A stretch of 64,000 nt of DNA, from contig NC_045138.2 in assembly GCF_008831285.2 (NCBI RefSeq), positions 31,033,934 through 31,097,933 on the forward strand. The letters run 5' to 3'. This document shows positions 24,008-37,409 of the stretch, piece by piece. Under the pieces are notes generated by a model, which ran no database searches, was not told the origin of the DNA, and saw nothing but the letters and a program-made list of their open reading frames with translations. The stretch is from Nymphaea colorata (Eukaryota; Streptophyta; Magnoliopsida; Nymphaeales; Nymphaeaceae). Each line of letters starts with the position of its first letter. Position 1 is the first letter of the stretch. Position numbers and translations under genes: made by a program.

Positions 24008-27000
24008 ATGCAATGTGTGAGTATGTGTGTGCTACACATACACATACACACAAACAATGAATTTTTCCTCATATATATCCAGTAAACCCTTGCTTCTATT
24101 ACGTTAATGTTCATTGTTACTGTTGACGCTTGTTCCCACTATTTTGTTCAAAAACTTGTTCACAATGACATATATGTGGCACTAAAAGTCTGGATGAACT
24201 CAACCTTTTATGAACTATGGAGATGCTCGTTACACGTAGCTCAGGCTGAAGTTGAACAGTATCCATACACATTAATCAGATCTTCCAGAATCTTTCTCAA
24301 CCTTCATGTCCCACCACTGAAACTTTGTCCCAGTCGTGGTTAGAATATTAATTTGTATATTAATTAGTGCTTCATGCAGATTGTTCTTTCCCGTTTTTCT
24401 TTCTATCTGGTTAGTCTTGCTTCATTAATGCAGTGAACTGTTTCCACGTTTATTGCTTTAAATGCATGCTTTAGCATGTGCACTTCAGCTGCACGGGTTT
24501 TGTATTTCTCCAACAATTGGACAACGCCATGCAATGAAAGTGATACTAATAAACCCAATCCCAGCAAAGCTACATCATTATAGCATTATGAAGAAATTCT
24601 TATATTGGTGATTAGAAGAAATAATTGAACAGCTAGCCACACCTTTCATATAGACCACAAACCATAGTATGCCTCACAGATGGGTTGCTTTCACCAATCC
24701 TATTGATGTAGACAAGCCATAGGACTTGAATGCCCTTGCTCTCTCCATTTATTGCACTTTTTAACTTTGAATTCTAATATTGAATGGCATCATCTGCGGG
24801 GTGAGTTGCAAATTGGAGGTTGGAGCTTGCCACCGCTTTGGAAGCAAAAGTGTAGGACAAGGACTTGCGTGGCCACTTCCTGGTTGCCCTTGATGGAGGA
24901 TACTGATGCTTGCTCACAACAACATAGATACCACAAAAAATGTCTCCCTTCCCCAATTATTAATCTTGTTTGAATCAACTAGTTAAATTACCTGTTTGAG
25001 TTGATAGATTTGCAGGAATATATCCGTCGACCATTCAAAATTCCAAAAAACAACTAAAAGCTCTTCGGACCATTTTGATGGTAGATGGTTATCTTTATGA
25101 GCATTATCAAAGTTGCTTTTCTTGATTCCTACCAGTTACCTGGTATATATCCCAAGAGACCAATCAAGGTTTGAGTATGTCAAGTATAGAAGAAGAATAT
25201 AATTTGACAGATGACTAGATGTGTCCCTGCTAACGTGAGGAGAATGCTAATGAAAAGCAGCTGGGTCCAACACTAATCTAGACCCTAATGCGGTGCTTCT
25301 GTACATTTTGAGGATCTGTTTGTTTTAGATTACCAATCACCAAATTTGGAAACCAAAGTGCTGAGGCTTATCTAAAAAAGAGAAACTATTATAGCCATAT
25401 GAGAATCTTGTACATATTGGTTTAACCTGCTCTACCACTGGTCACCTCTCCAGCAACCTAAAATTCTGTGGTGATAGCTTCTTCCACTGTGCATGTTCTA
25501 CCCCTTTGAGATCTTAAGGACAAAAACATTAGATTGAAAAGCTTGAACAGCTTCGAAATCAGCTTGTACTTGACCTAATTAAAGAGCACGCACCTGACCT
25601 TAGGAGATTTGTGGGGCAGGCCTGAATTTACTAGCACAGTTTACTGTAGTAGGCCACATTTGATTACCATGGACCCGAGATCCATACTGATCTCAGACAA
25701 CCTCCCCACCCTACCCAATCCTCAAATATACTAAAATTTGTAGCATGGATCCGAGATCCGTGCTTGGGGATGAAGCTGAAGCCCACAGTTTGTTAAAGCT
25801 GTAAATTTAAGCTATCGCTGATTTCAGATCCCCTCAGACCTCAACCTTAAAGTACCCCAACTTCTCCTGGGACACACTGGGCTATAAAGTTCTCAAGATG
25901 GTTATGACATGTCCTAAGATGGGGTTTAGTTCATTTGGAATGTTTAAAACAAGCCAAACAAACTGAAGATGTCTGGTTTAAGCTTGGCTAGCAGATTGAT
26001 CACTAAGTGCATGTGAGCAACCCCAAGCTGGGCCATGCAAAAATTCCATGTTGTTCTTTAAAGTTGAGAACAGTGGGGCTTTTAGCATTAAAATATTGTT
26101 GCATTCCATGCACCATAACGAAAGTATGCACTGAAACAGGACATGCCATTGCGAACATGCACCTACTGAGTTGGAAAGCACCACAATACAGAAATATAGA
26201 TCTTTTTCGTTACTAAGAAAAAGAAAAGATGACGATGCCTGTCTTTAATGGAACATCTGAAACTAAAACCGAGATGTACCACATGCTCTCGAATCCAAGA
26301 GCTAAAGTGGTTGAATCACTTGAATCTGGCGACTTCAATTTTCGTTCAGCTCTATTGTGCTCAACAAGCTGCTCATAACTGCTTTTTCTTCAGCTGATTC
26401 AACTAATCTTGAACATGACATAACATTCTGCTCACCTAGCTAGGTAGGGTCTTCGACTTTTCAAGTTTAAGAAAGATCATGCTTTTAACATTCGAATGTG
26501 CATTGTTTGCTACAAGTTGGTATTAGTAAATGTCTATCTAAGCCCAGATCGCATATCAAAAAGGAAAATGTATAAACTGATCTGAACTGGGTCTATGAGC
26601 TGCTTGGCCTCTTGACTAGCAATATAATATTACGGTTGAGCAGGGAGTTTGGACATGATCCAGCCTACTTGTTCTTGGAACTTGTAGTGCAACTCTCACC
26701 CTGTTCATGACACTCCGGCTGCCCGTATCACGGGCTTACCCAAGCTTTTCTGATCAGGTACTTGGTGCACCAAAAGTAATAAGATTTCTACGGTCTGTCC
26801 ACTTTCATATATTTTGGATTTGGGGAATGTCAGAGAGAACCGTCTGAAAAAAGATCCTGCTTTGGATCTTGCAAGATAACGCAAATCTCTCTTGGACCTT
26901 GACCCACTCTTCACGGAAATGTGGTTGGTCCTGCTCCTTACATTGTTTACTCGGTCAAAGAAAAGCCAATTTGAATTGTGAATTAGTTTTAGAAGGTACA

Positions 27001-27866
27001 ATAATATTATGCTTTTGGGGGGTGAGCCAGAGGTTATAGCACTCACTAGAATCAAAAGCCTGTTACATGTGCGCTTACTTCTCTACATTATGTTATGCCC
27101 CCATGTTATTATTCAAAAGGCAAATGCTATGCCTCCTTCATGTTGTTACCTAATGGTTCTTTTCAAGAGAACGATACATTTCTAAATGAGCTTGGATTTG
27201 CTCCTCTGGTCGAGCTAGGAGCATATATTAAGGCAGGTCTTTAGTTTCATTTTTATGGGCGCTATGTTTCTGTGTTTTAAGGTGGTAGGGTGTGACATTC
27301 AAGTTGAAGGGTGTACCGTTGCTATTCGCTGACACCAATACAACTCAAGATCCGAAAAAAGAGAGAATAGGGAACGTCCGAGTCTTTTTCGTCATATTTC
27401 GTCGTATTGGATCAAATAACACGACTTTATGGTGGGATTTTAAAGCACCGATAACTTGAAAATTGAGATATTTACTGAAAATCACTTGTTTGTAAAACTA
27501 TCGTTCTTTTGTCTTGATATTCACATCACAAAGCACGTGTCTTGGTGTTTCTATATCATTCGAAAGCATATTAAGTTTTATACTCGAGCAACATTTTAGA
27601 ATCTCATCAGATTTACAGTGAGACTTTCGAGGAAATGAAAAAGAGAAAGGGATATTAAAGTAGTTGCAGGAAAACACAAGGGCGGTTTTGAGCACCTCTT
27701 CCTCCCCCATGACACCGAAATCCTTTCTCTACTGCCATGATCGAACCTCGACGGAGAAACCTATCGTTCCCTTCACTATCACGCCTCCGCCTTCTCCTCC
27801 ACTGTTCCACACCCATATTCACGCGCATGCATGCACACATGCAAGCACGCAACCAGTCCCTCCCTC

Positions 27867-27875
27867 CTATTTAAG
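27867..27875 (+). promoter_or_regulatory. TATA-like box of the YUCCA gene
   Basis: CTATTTAAG lies about 170 bp before the YUCCA start codon and is followed by a pyrimidine-rich stretch (about 27880-27970) of the sort found in plant leaders. The start of transcription would be near 27900. Assignment rests on position and motif only. Confidence 0.5.
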
Positions 27876-28045
27876 ACCACCATCTCCCTCTCTCTCCCCT
27901 CCATCCACCATTACCAACACTACCGCTCTTTCTCTCAGTCTCTCTGCCTTGCTTCCGTCTGCTCTTCCTGTTTCCTCACTCTACGAGAGACTCTGTTCGA
28001 AGTAAAGCCGAAGAAGCGTTGACGTATCGGTGGTGGTAGTGGAAA

Positions 28046-30357
28046 ATGGAGTCGAAAGAGGCGGAGCTGCTGAGGTGCGTGTGGGTGAACGGGCCCATCA
28101 TAGTGGGGGCGGGTCCGTCGGGGCTGGCGACGGCGGCGTCGCTGGGGCAGCTGGGGGTGCCGTGCGTGGTGCTCGACCGCTCCGACCGCATCGCGTCGCT
28201 GTGGCACTACCGGACCTACGACCGGCTGAAGCTGCACCTGCCCAAGCAGTTCTGTCAGCTCCCCTTCCTCCCCTTCCCTCCCCACTTCCCCGACTACCCT
28301 TCCAAGCACCAGTTCCTCTCCTACGTCAACTCCTACGCCTCCCGCTTCAACATCCGCCCCAGGTTCAACCAGTCCGTCCAGTCCGCCCGCTTCGACCCCC
28401 TCTGCAGCCTCTGGCGTCTCCGAACCCTTGACCTCTCCTCCCCTGACTCCAAAAGCACCGTCGAGTACATCTCCCGCTGGCTTATCGTCGCCTCCGGCGA
28501 GAACGCCGAGCCCCTGCTCCCTGACATCCCCGGGCTGGAGCAGTTCGCCGGCCCCGTTCTTCATACCAGCGAGTACAAGTCGGGCGAGGACTTTCGTGGG
28601 CAGAGGGTCCTCGTCGTGGGCTGCGGCAATTCCGGCATGGAGGTCAGCTTGGACCTCTGCAACCAAGCCGCTGTCCCTTATATGGTCGTCAGGAATTCTG
28701 TACGTTTCCTCCTCCTCCTTCTTCATTGATTTTGTAGAATGCTGTTTGTGTTTTGAGTATGCAACCTCGAACACGTTCATGGGAGTTTTTAATACCTTTT
28801 AGTGATGGCAGGAGAGTTTTTCTGGTGGGCGGGTTCTCTTCATTAGAAAGTACTGAAAGTTTGAGGGTTCTCTTCATTATTGTTTTCTTCTTTCTGACGT
28901 TTTTGGGTGATTGCATATAGGTGCATGTTTTGCCACGAGAAATACTGGGGTTCTCAACGTTTGGTATATCGATGGCGCTTCTCAAATGGCTGCCGCTGAG
29001 AGTTGTTGATAAGTTCCTGCTATTATGCGCTCTTGCTACATTTGGGAGCACCAAGAAGCATGGGATTCCCAGACCCAAGATTGGTCCGCTTGAGCTCAAG
29101 AATGTCGCCGGGAAAACCCCAGTTTTGGATGTTGGTGCACTTGCTAAGATCAGAGAAGGGAAAATTAAGGTCAGTGGTTCATGGGCTTCTTTGCTTTTCC
29201 ACTTTCTCCAAGACTTTCTTGTGCGTTATTGGGAGTCTTCAGGGTTTAGCAACTTGGAGCCACGTGAAGTGCTTGATGTTTTCTTCATCTGTGTCCTTTT
29301 GATGCTTACAGGTGATGCCTGGAGTGAAGGAGGTCACGTGCCATGGGGCTAAATTTGTGGACGGGCAGGAGGAGGAGTTTGATTCAGTAGTCTTGGCTAC
29401 AGGGTACAAGAGCAACGTACCCTCCTGGCTCAAGGTAAGCTTCTGCGTGTATTGTGAAATTCCATTCGCTTCTGTCTCACAACAACCAGCATGTTACCTC
29501 TTTTCTTTCATATTAACTTTTGCCAGCTTTCCCCAAAGGGATAATATTCATAAACTTGGTACTCTTATACGGTATCCTTTTTTCTTTTTTCCTTTTTTTT
29601 AAATTATTGGTGCTTCTAAACCCTGACTGCTTTGGAAAAGAGAAGATTTGGGCTGCCCATTTGTTGAGGAAAATCCAAAGAGATGGGTTTTTTCTGTTTG
29701 TTGCATCCGCTATGTCTTTTTTCTCTTTATTGAAGGGAAAAGGCAATTGCAGAGATAGAGAGAGAGAGCCTGAGGTGTCTTACGTTTTATGTCCTTACAT
29801 GGGAATGCTGCCTATATTTTTTTTTACTATTGGTTCTGCAGAAGGTTGGTCTTTTTTTTGTATCTCTAATATATGATGCAGAAACTTGAACCGTTTCTTG
29901 TTATGTTTGCTTTCGTTTCTTATATTTTATTCCATAAATGCGTTGTTTACCTGCTGCTCTGCCCTTTACAAAATAATGATAAATAAATAGTTCCTCCATT
30001 CTGCTGCCCAAAGAAATACATATTCTGTACCATATAATCCAAGAAAACGTACCGTTTCCATTGTTCATTCTGACTCTTACCTTTGTGTGACTTTATTAAT
30101 TATTTCAATGCTTTCTGCAGGGCACAGATCATTTCTCAGAAGATGGGATGCCAAAAATGCCATTCCCCAATGGTTGGAAGGGAGAGCATGGCCTCTACAG
30201 CGTGGGGTTCACACGGCGTGGGATTTTGGGTGCGTGTGCGGATGCCTCAAGCATAGCACGCGACATAGCCCTTCAATGGAGGACTCCTGCAACCGAGCCC
30301 ACCCGCTTCATTGTCTCCAAAGGATCACCATCACCACCACCACACAGTAGAAACTAA
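28046..30357 (+). CDS. YUC: YUCCA flavin monooxygenase (auxin biosynthesis)
   Basis: Converts indole-3-pyruvate to indole-3-acetic acid with FAD, NADPH and O2, the rate-limiting auxin step. Exons are 28046-28699, 28921-29169, 29312-29434 and 30121-30357. Every exon is a multiple of three, with GT-AG introns in phase 0. The product is 420 residues, the usual YUCCA length. The FAD-binding GAGPSG is at 21-26, the FMO signature F-x-G-x3-H-x3-Y at 167-177, the NADPH-binding GCGNSG at 192-197, and the ATGY motif at 330-333. [16 protein letters not shown] is also a YUCCA hallmark. Exon 1 is strongly GC-rich, while later exons are not. The tail after FIVSKG is Ser/Pro-rich and not conserved. The start is the first Met of the frame, ten residues before the conserved CVWVNGP block. 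The subclade (YUC1/4-like or YUC3/5/7/8/9-like) is not decidable by eye. Confidence 0.96.
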
Positions 30358-33300
30358 ACCAATCCCTCCCCTTCTCCCCTCTCTCTGTCACAAACAGATG
30401 CTGTGTGTTGTTTTCCTTTTCTCAAGCTCCTTTTGGAGCGTTTCCGACAAGAAAAGCTTCGCCGCTAATGTGAAGATCTTGTGCTCACTGTAGATAATAG
30501 TCAATTTTGCATGGGATCTTTTGCCTTGTTTCTGTAATCCGTTCCTCTTTCTTGTGATTGTTCCCTGTATTTCTTTAATTTCTCTCAGAAAAGGGCCGGG
30601 CTTTTAATATACATGTATACACTTGTTATGATGATTGAGAAAAATACTGTGGAGGGGGTTTGGTGGCATAGTAACATCCCATCTTTGGACGGCTGACTGC
30701 TGCTGCCGCTGCTTTTTCTTTTACGCATCAAAAGGTGGTGGCAGGAAGAGCTCTAGGCACGAGACGCCATGCACTGGTCAAGCTCAGGGACGGGAAAAAG
30801 AGGCATTCATTGCTATTAATTCCCCCCACCACTGGCAGAATCAGAATCTGGCGTTATTCTGGGTCTCTTGGGGAGGAGCTGCAGAAATTCCCTTGGATTC
30901 TTTCCTCTGCCCTTTTTGTTGCTTTCTTGCTTCAACGTAACTTTTCTCCACGTTATCATGTTCAAACTTAAACGTCGACGGGGAGAGAGATGGAAGAAGC
31001 GTTCATCGTTTGCGTCCATTAATGACTCCCACTTCCACCTAGCAGTTAATGGGTCCAAATACAAAGAGGATAAGACTCAGTAGGTAAGCGAAGCAGCGAG
31101 AAAATTGACCACTCTTGGCTATTTCTTGTGATGTGCACAATCAGTGACACGCATGCTTTGGAGTGTTCAATCCCAACAGTGCCTTCGTGTTCCGAGGCAA
31201 ATACGGGTAGATGTGCATTGTTAGTATGCAGTAAATATTTATTTAAATTTTAACTTACTCTTTTGTTTAAGGCCGACGCACATAGGTTTTTTACAATCCA
31301 TATCTACAACGTTAATTGATCTGTATTCATGGACAAGGAAATGAGACTATCTCATCTGCTGCTGTCTGTTCTAGTGTTCTGCAATAAAGACTGTAAACGG
31401 GCACATCTACCATACCTTGTGTCATTTGGCTAGTGTAGCATCTCCTGCTACTCATTGATACTTTGTGTCATTTGGCTATTGTAGCATCTCACTGAGGTGT
31501 GTAGTACAGTGAGTAGTGTAATTAGTTGGACTAACAGGTTGGTGAAAGTCTGGTTTTTAATTTGATTTCTGTGGCTGTTATTTTTCTGAATTACAACTTT
31601 GAACCCGAAGCAGGAAAAAAAAAGAGGAAGGGGATTCGGCCACTTCAAGTATCCTCCACCTTCTTTTTACTTGTCTCTTGCCCATCAAAAGAAGTTCTCT
31701 TCACCCCTATCTGTCGACTCTTATGGCAACCATATGTCATTTATCTCGCTAGGTCCAGGGAATCTGAATATCTGATCGATAATGTATAAAGGACGTGAAA
31801 CAAAATGCAACATAACATATATGCAACATGTCTATCCATAGCATGGCATGTGCGCAAGGGAGACGAGATCCTTCTGCAAGTCTGTTTTCATAAAGATGAC
31901 GCCCAGTGCAAGTACTGCCGCTCATGAGTAGTATAATCAATGCACATAGCGGTGAAAGCTTATTGTAAACATGTTGATGGTAGGGATCCAGGACATCCCT
32001 CAGCGCAATTTGGCAGATTAAATAATATTCTCTTCTGTGCATCATGAATTACCACCATCATAATTTGTTCAACAAAAAATGAGTTTTTTAATCAGCCGTT
32101 CCATGAATTCTGCTGGTCATTATACATGGCAGAGACCGCTGCAATACTGAATTTAGAAAATATGAAACAAAGAAATCAAGTCACAAGCATTTTAATTGAC
32201 ATTAACAAAGATTAAATTATCATGCACTCAAATACATGGATCCAGATACAGGATAAAAGCATGGATTTCTCCGTTCGAATTCATAAGAAATTGTGTTTAG
32301 CTTCAAACCTATAACTATTGACAAAATGCTTGTCCGATTATCATGGTTTCTTACAGTATCTGATCATGCCCAATTAGCATCTAATTTGTCAACATTGCAT
32401 TTACATGTTATATGACCATGTTCAGTTACTTCTTTTCTTTGCCTGCTGAAAATTAAAACTAATTACAGACTCGAAAAAGGTTTTCAGTACTTATAGGATT
32501 TGGTATTACACCACCTCTAAGATGTAGTAGTACTAGCAAACTCTCCCAAGTCGCCCTGCCATTCAGTAAATGGCTTTCTTGACATTTTTCTCCGATAAAC
32601 TACTGTGATCACCACTTGTCAATTCTGCACGGATCCCACAAACTCATCTACATCTATTCACTTTAGGAGAACCCTATCTTCTTGATTAATGTTGAATCAT
32701 TCAATTACTCTCCCATTATGAAATCTGCACAATTAAGATAGACAAATCTAAATAGACTTTCCACATGTACAATAAATTCCGGATATCTTTAGTGGTCTAA
32801 AACAAGGAATCTATACAGGTGGGCTTTTGGCTGACAGATAATTAACAATTAGGTGAAGTTTTTTTTCATAGAGGAGGGGGGAGACCGCAGTTGGCAAGTA
32901 TGATACTTGTGTACTCTCATTGAGACTGATCACGAAAAAACTACTGATGTTGTGAGTATATTTAACATTCCAACCCCTTCACTTACAAATTAAGTGGACA
33001 GTGCACGTCCTTAGCACAACATATCTTGGTGTTTGTCGTATTATTAGTAGACCACTTTGACAAGTGCTTGGGATCTAACATTAAGTCGAAGAGTATTAAT
33101 TAGATTGCTTTGCTTTGCAATGTGTTAAAGTTGTATCTTAAAGCACCTGTACTCAAGAGGACGATGCTTTTGTCTCAGAGGACATAGTATGTGAATAAAA
33201 AAGTTGTTTTTAAATTTAACAATCAAATGTTGAACATATATAATCACACCATATTTACTGAGAATGTAAGAATATGATGTTTTTTGTACTGCGTGTTCTC

Positions 33301-34892
33301 GGAACCTGTGCTGCTTTAAGAATATAACGTTCTTCTTAAGTGGAATTAATTATTAAATGATCCTTTAGGCGATCATCTAATATTATAGTCATCTAGGATA
33401 TAAAAATCTCATCTAAACTTAAGAATCGAATTGGTTATCGCTTGTTAGACTATATCTTGTAACATTAATACGCAGGGGGTAGTCGTAATTAATGGCTGAG
33501 GAGCTTCACACGGCACCCCACGATGACTCTTTTGTGCGGATGTATCGAACTTTGATGGGTCCTGACCGGTCGCCAAAATCTAAAAGTAAATCTTGCAAGT
33601 TAACTTATGTATGGTTCGCACCGCCTACTTAATGCCCCTTGTACCCGGGACCCAGTACGGCGTTGCTTGTCGGTAGATCATAGGTAGAGAGTGCACGGTC
33701 TTCCAGGAATGGAGAAGGGGGAGAAGGTGACGAGTGAGTGGGCGTCATTCCTTGGCTTCTGTGTACAGAGAATCTGCCAAGAGAGAGGAGAGTGCATGGC
33801 AAGTCGAACTCAAGAAGAGAATGCAAAATGTTTCTCGTTTCTTCTGCTGTTGAAGTTCGTGTCTATCTCCAATGGCGATGACAGCAGAAACGTTACTCGC
33901 TTAATATATAGAATAAATGACGGGAGACAGCAGATGGTGATCGAAGCCTACGTCGGCCTTAATTTTTAGATGCAAATCTCGAGTGGTCGATATTATCGAC
34001 GGAAAAAATACACTGGGTGTGGTTGTTTACATCCACCTACAAACCATGCAAGCGCCACCGACTAATCATAAATCCGAGCTGCAACAATTTGCCATCTGTC
34101 TCTCTCATTTTTTAGTGCAACTGCGTTTTCCTTTTCATCATGAACTTACTTTTCTTTTTCAATTTTTCAAGATTATTGGGAGGAGATATCAGATATGTAA
34201 TACTACTTCTGGCGGAGACTGGAAGGTCCTTGAACAGTTCAATGCATGTTAAGTGGATCCTACACTGCTTAGAAATTGATTTTGTTCTTAGCTTAGTTTT
34301 TGAAATTAATGAGATGCCTTTTAAGCACATGCATGCTTGATTTATAGCGTTAGTGAGTAAGATACTTTAAAACCATTGGAAGATGATATGAAGTTATGTG
34401 TAGCTTCAATTTTGTCATAGGAGATTAAAGCATCATTTAATGCTGGGAGGCACAGGCTCCTGACCTTTATCCGTCAAAGATAATACTTACAGCAAAAAAC
34501 CAAACAAGATCGGATGCACATCAATTTTGCCAGTAGCATACAAACAAGATGAAGACAATAAATTGTAAAGCTACTGCAAAAACCAAACAAACAGCAGCCG
34601 AAAAACACGTCGGTTTAGCCCCCGTCATCCCACCCATCAAGCTTGCCATATCTATGGAAAATCAAACCTGCCGTAAGGGTTGGAGGGACTTTCAAATGGA
34701 CAGCTTCCGAAAATTCTTCTTTATTTCTTGCCATCTTTCTCTTCTACCAAGAATCCCCTAAGCCTTTCTTAGTGCTTTTGTTATGTTAATAAACTATTTT
34801 CTCTTCTTCTCCATCGGGGTTCCCCTGCAGCCAACTGTTCGACAGCATCATCTCAGTCGAGTCGAGTCTCTTCTTGTTTCATCCCCTCACAA
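30358..34892. other. intergenic, no gene seen
   Basis: The first about 250 bp are the YUCCA 3' UTR, with no clear polyadenylation site assigned. The rest is AT-rich with only short, unrecognisable frames (such as 30635-30940, 33691-33969 and 33983-34252). I see no transposon ends or structured RNA in it. Confidence 0.5.
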
Positions 34893-34897
34893 ATTTC

Positions 34898-35365
34898 TGT
34901 TGGGATTTCTCCCCATAACACATATACAAAACCAAACGTATATACCCTAAACAGGATCATGTTCATGCTAAATCATTGAAATAAACGAAACCTTAAACTG
35001 AAGCGGAAGCGTACCTGAATCCATCTGATCTGGTGCACGGGAAGATCGCAGCAGGGTCTTCCAAGGTACGTGCGGTGCGCGTGAGGTCTCTCTCAGATGG
35101 GGAAGAGAAAACCCTAGAAACCAAAAGCAACTGTTCGCACGACCCCAGGGACCACTACCATTATATAATGAGGACAATTACGGATTCAACCCATCAAAGA
35201 GTCCGTAATTGCGTACTGGTATCTATACATTTCAAAATTACCTCATACCATCTAAAATGACGTAATATCCCAAAATGCAATCACTTAAGCGGATATTTAC
35301 GTTAAGACAGCCATAATGTCTGAAATTCCTCATAGACATATGCCGGCCCACCAAATGATCTTACA
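34898..35365 (-). repeat. 3' LTR of the copia element
   Basis: On the element's strand it starts TGTAAGATCATTTGG and ends GAAATCCCAACA, with canonical TG...CA termini. The partner is 39740-40207 at a constant offset of 4842 bp, with no indels. A TATA-like TTATATAATG sits at 35161-35170 on the plus strand (CATTATATAA on the element strand). Confidence 0.97.
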
Positions 35366-35378
35366 ATCTCCCACTTGG
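35366..35378 (-). other. polypurine tract
   Basis: On the element's strand, CCAAGTGGGAGAT directly precedes the TG of the 3' LTR. A purine-rich run in this place is the primer for plus-strand DNA synthesis in LTR retrotransposons. Confidence 0.75.
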
Positions 35379-35758
35379 GCCAAATATGTCTTAATACATT
35401 CAGACATTACATAAAACCTTAGGAGCTCATAATTGCTATCTTATAAACGTCATTTTCACCAATCTCGTCCATGACCATATCAACACAGAACCAAAGCGGC
35501 TTTCGCTATAATAAAATTAGCTAAACCTTCAACGATCACAAATGTTAACATAATCAATGACATAGATCTGATATGGATGTATAGCATGAGAATTACATGT
35601 AATGTGATTACAACATGTCTATTCTCAACTGGTCCAACTTTAAAACCTTATGGAGATCAAAACATAAACACAGAATGGAACCAAAGAACTTTAAACTTTA
35701 TTCTGCAGAAAACTGAATATGTGTCCATACATTAGAGCAAACAAAATACAAACTCCCA

Positions 35759-37400
35759 CTAAACCAGCACATCATCTAAGGATAACACCCTCATATGAAC
35801 AACATGTTCATGAAAGACCTTAGGTGTTAAACCCTTAGTAAGCGAATCCGCAATCATAGAGTTTGTCCCAATGTGCTCTAAAGACACCTGACCATTCTGT
35901 ATCCTCTCTTTAACATCCAAAAACTTTATGTCGATGTGCTTCGACTTTGACAAACTGCGACTGTTATTAGAGTACATAACTGCTGAATTATTGTTACACA
36001 ATAACCTTAGTGGTATTTCTATACCATACATAATGCGCAGCCTCGTGACAAAATTCTGCAATCACAAAACCTGATTGAATGTCATTATCTTGGCACCCAG
36101 CAAAGTCAGAATCTGAATACCCAATGATCTCCAACTGGTCTGACTTCTTGTATGTGAGCATAAAATCTTTTGTTCTTTGTAAGTATCTCAATACTCTTTT
36201 GGCTGCTTTCCAATTATCCATACCTGGATTACTTAAGTATCTGCCTAACATTCCCACGATAAACGCAATATCCGGACAAGTACAAACCTGAGCATACATA
36301 AGGCTTCCCACAACAGACGAATAGGGAATCCTTTCCATTTCCTTAGATTCGATTTCACTTTTAGGGCACTGTTTGAGACTAAACTTGTCTCCTTTAGCAA
36401 CTGGAGTATCTCCTGGTTTACAATCCTTCATGTCATATCGCTGAAGCACCTTATCCATGTAGGCCTTTTGTGATGATCCAAGAATACCCCGAGAACGATC
36501 TCGAAACATTTGGATCCCCAATACAAAAGATGCACAACCAAGATCCTTCATGTCAAACTTTGTTGACTAAAAATCTTAGTTTCATGCAATATGTCAACAT
36601 CATTACTTGCCAACAATATATCATCGACATATAAAACCAGAAAGATAAATTTGCCCCCACTGAACTTTCAGTATACACATTCATCAACCATATTAATTTC
36701 GAAACCAAATGAAACTATAACTTGATGAAGTTTGTAATACCATTGACTGGAAAACTTGCTTTAGTCCATATATGGATTTCCTTAGTGACACCTTTACTTA
36801 ATTTTCTTAAGGTTGTTGAGTTTGTTCTTCAGTATGGAGATCGACATCATTGCCTTCTTCTGAATAGAGAGGACTCAGGTTCCTCTTCAAAAGCAATGCT
36901 TCTAACCTGATCACCTCCCCAAACTCAATATCCTCAAAGAAATAGGCATTTTCCTTTTCAAAGAAAGACTTATTGAATGGATTATAAATCTTATAACCCC
37001 TTAATGTTTGTTCATTTTCCCTTTATACATTCAGTGCAGACATTAAAGTTTGCAAAATCAAGGGACTCAAGAATTCTTTTTGACATAAGCCTTTATATTC
37101 TCTTTTCAGAGATATGTCCTAAGCGTCAATGTCATAACATAGCAGAATTCTCTTTTGGCTAATTTTCTTTTAGTATCACTAAACGCATGCAAGGTTTCAT
37201 TATATGAAGCAACCATATCAAGCAAATAAAGGTTATCGCTACTAGACAAAGAACCAGTGGAATTCAAATTTGAATACAGAAACTATTTAAATTTATTTCC
37301 TCCAAATGAACAATAATAACCAAATTTGTTCAATAAGGAAATAACAACCAAATTCCGTCTAAAGGCGGTATTACATAAGTTTCTATCAAATTCAAATAAC
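35759..37400 (-). pseudogene. copia pol remnant: pre-integrase, RT, RNase H
   Basis: On the minus strand, 37240-37020 keeps the end of the pre-integrase zinc-finger block. Near 37010 it passes straight to the linker after integrase (about 37000-36780). RT then follows (SIYGLKQ about 36760; YVDD at 36620-36631 in LYVDDILLASND), and 36551-35994 gives MKDLGCASFVLGIQ, PDIAFIVGMLGRYLS and GYSDSDFAG. RNase H is in 36061-35759 (KHIDIKFLDVKERI, DSLTKGL). Stops lie near the RT palm and around 36550, and the frame changes near 36000-36060. The integrase DDE core is absent. No active pol can be made. Confidence 0.85.
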
Positions 37401-37409
37401 AACCAGTCT

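Larger units (their letters stand above)
16721..28045. other. long gene-poor region
   Basis: More than 11 kb without a gene I can support. It holds small tandem repeats (17132-17175, 21382-21437), CT/GT microsatellites (17267-17304, 23939-24007), an inverted-repeat element (17573-17778) and GGATTTGGAT-like MITE text (about 18605-18980). Frames such as 18171-18446, 20557-20932, 21798-22232 and 26705-27055 have no family resemblance and no splice partners. The last 250 bp are the YUCCA promoter and leader. Confidence 0.5.

Noticed and set aside
25310-25960. Possible long MITE with TCTGTTTGTTTTAG-like ends
   Set aside because: The two ends agree over only a few bases and no target duplication is found.
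27935-28780. 281-residue minus-strand frame over YUCCA exon 1
   Set aside because: It is a GC-rich antisense shadow of a clear YUCCA exon and has no family resemblance.
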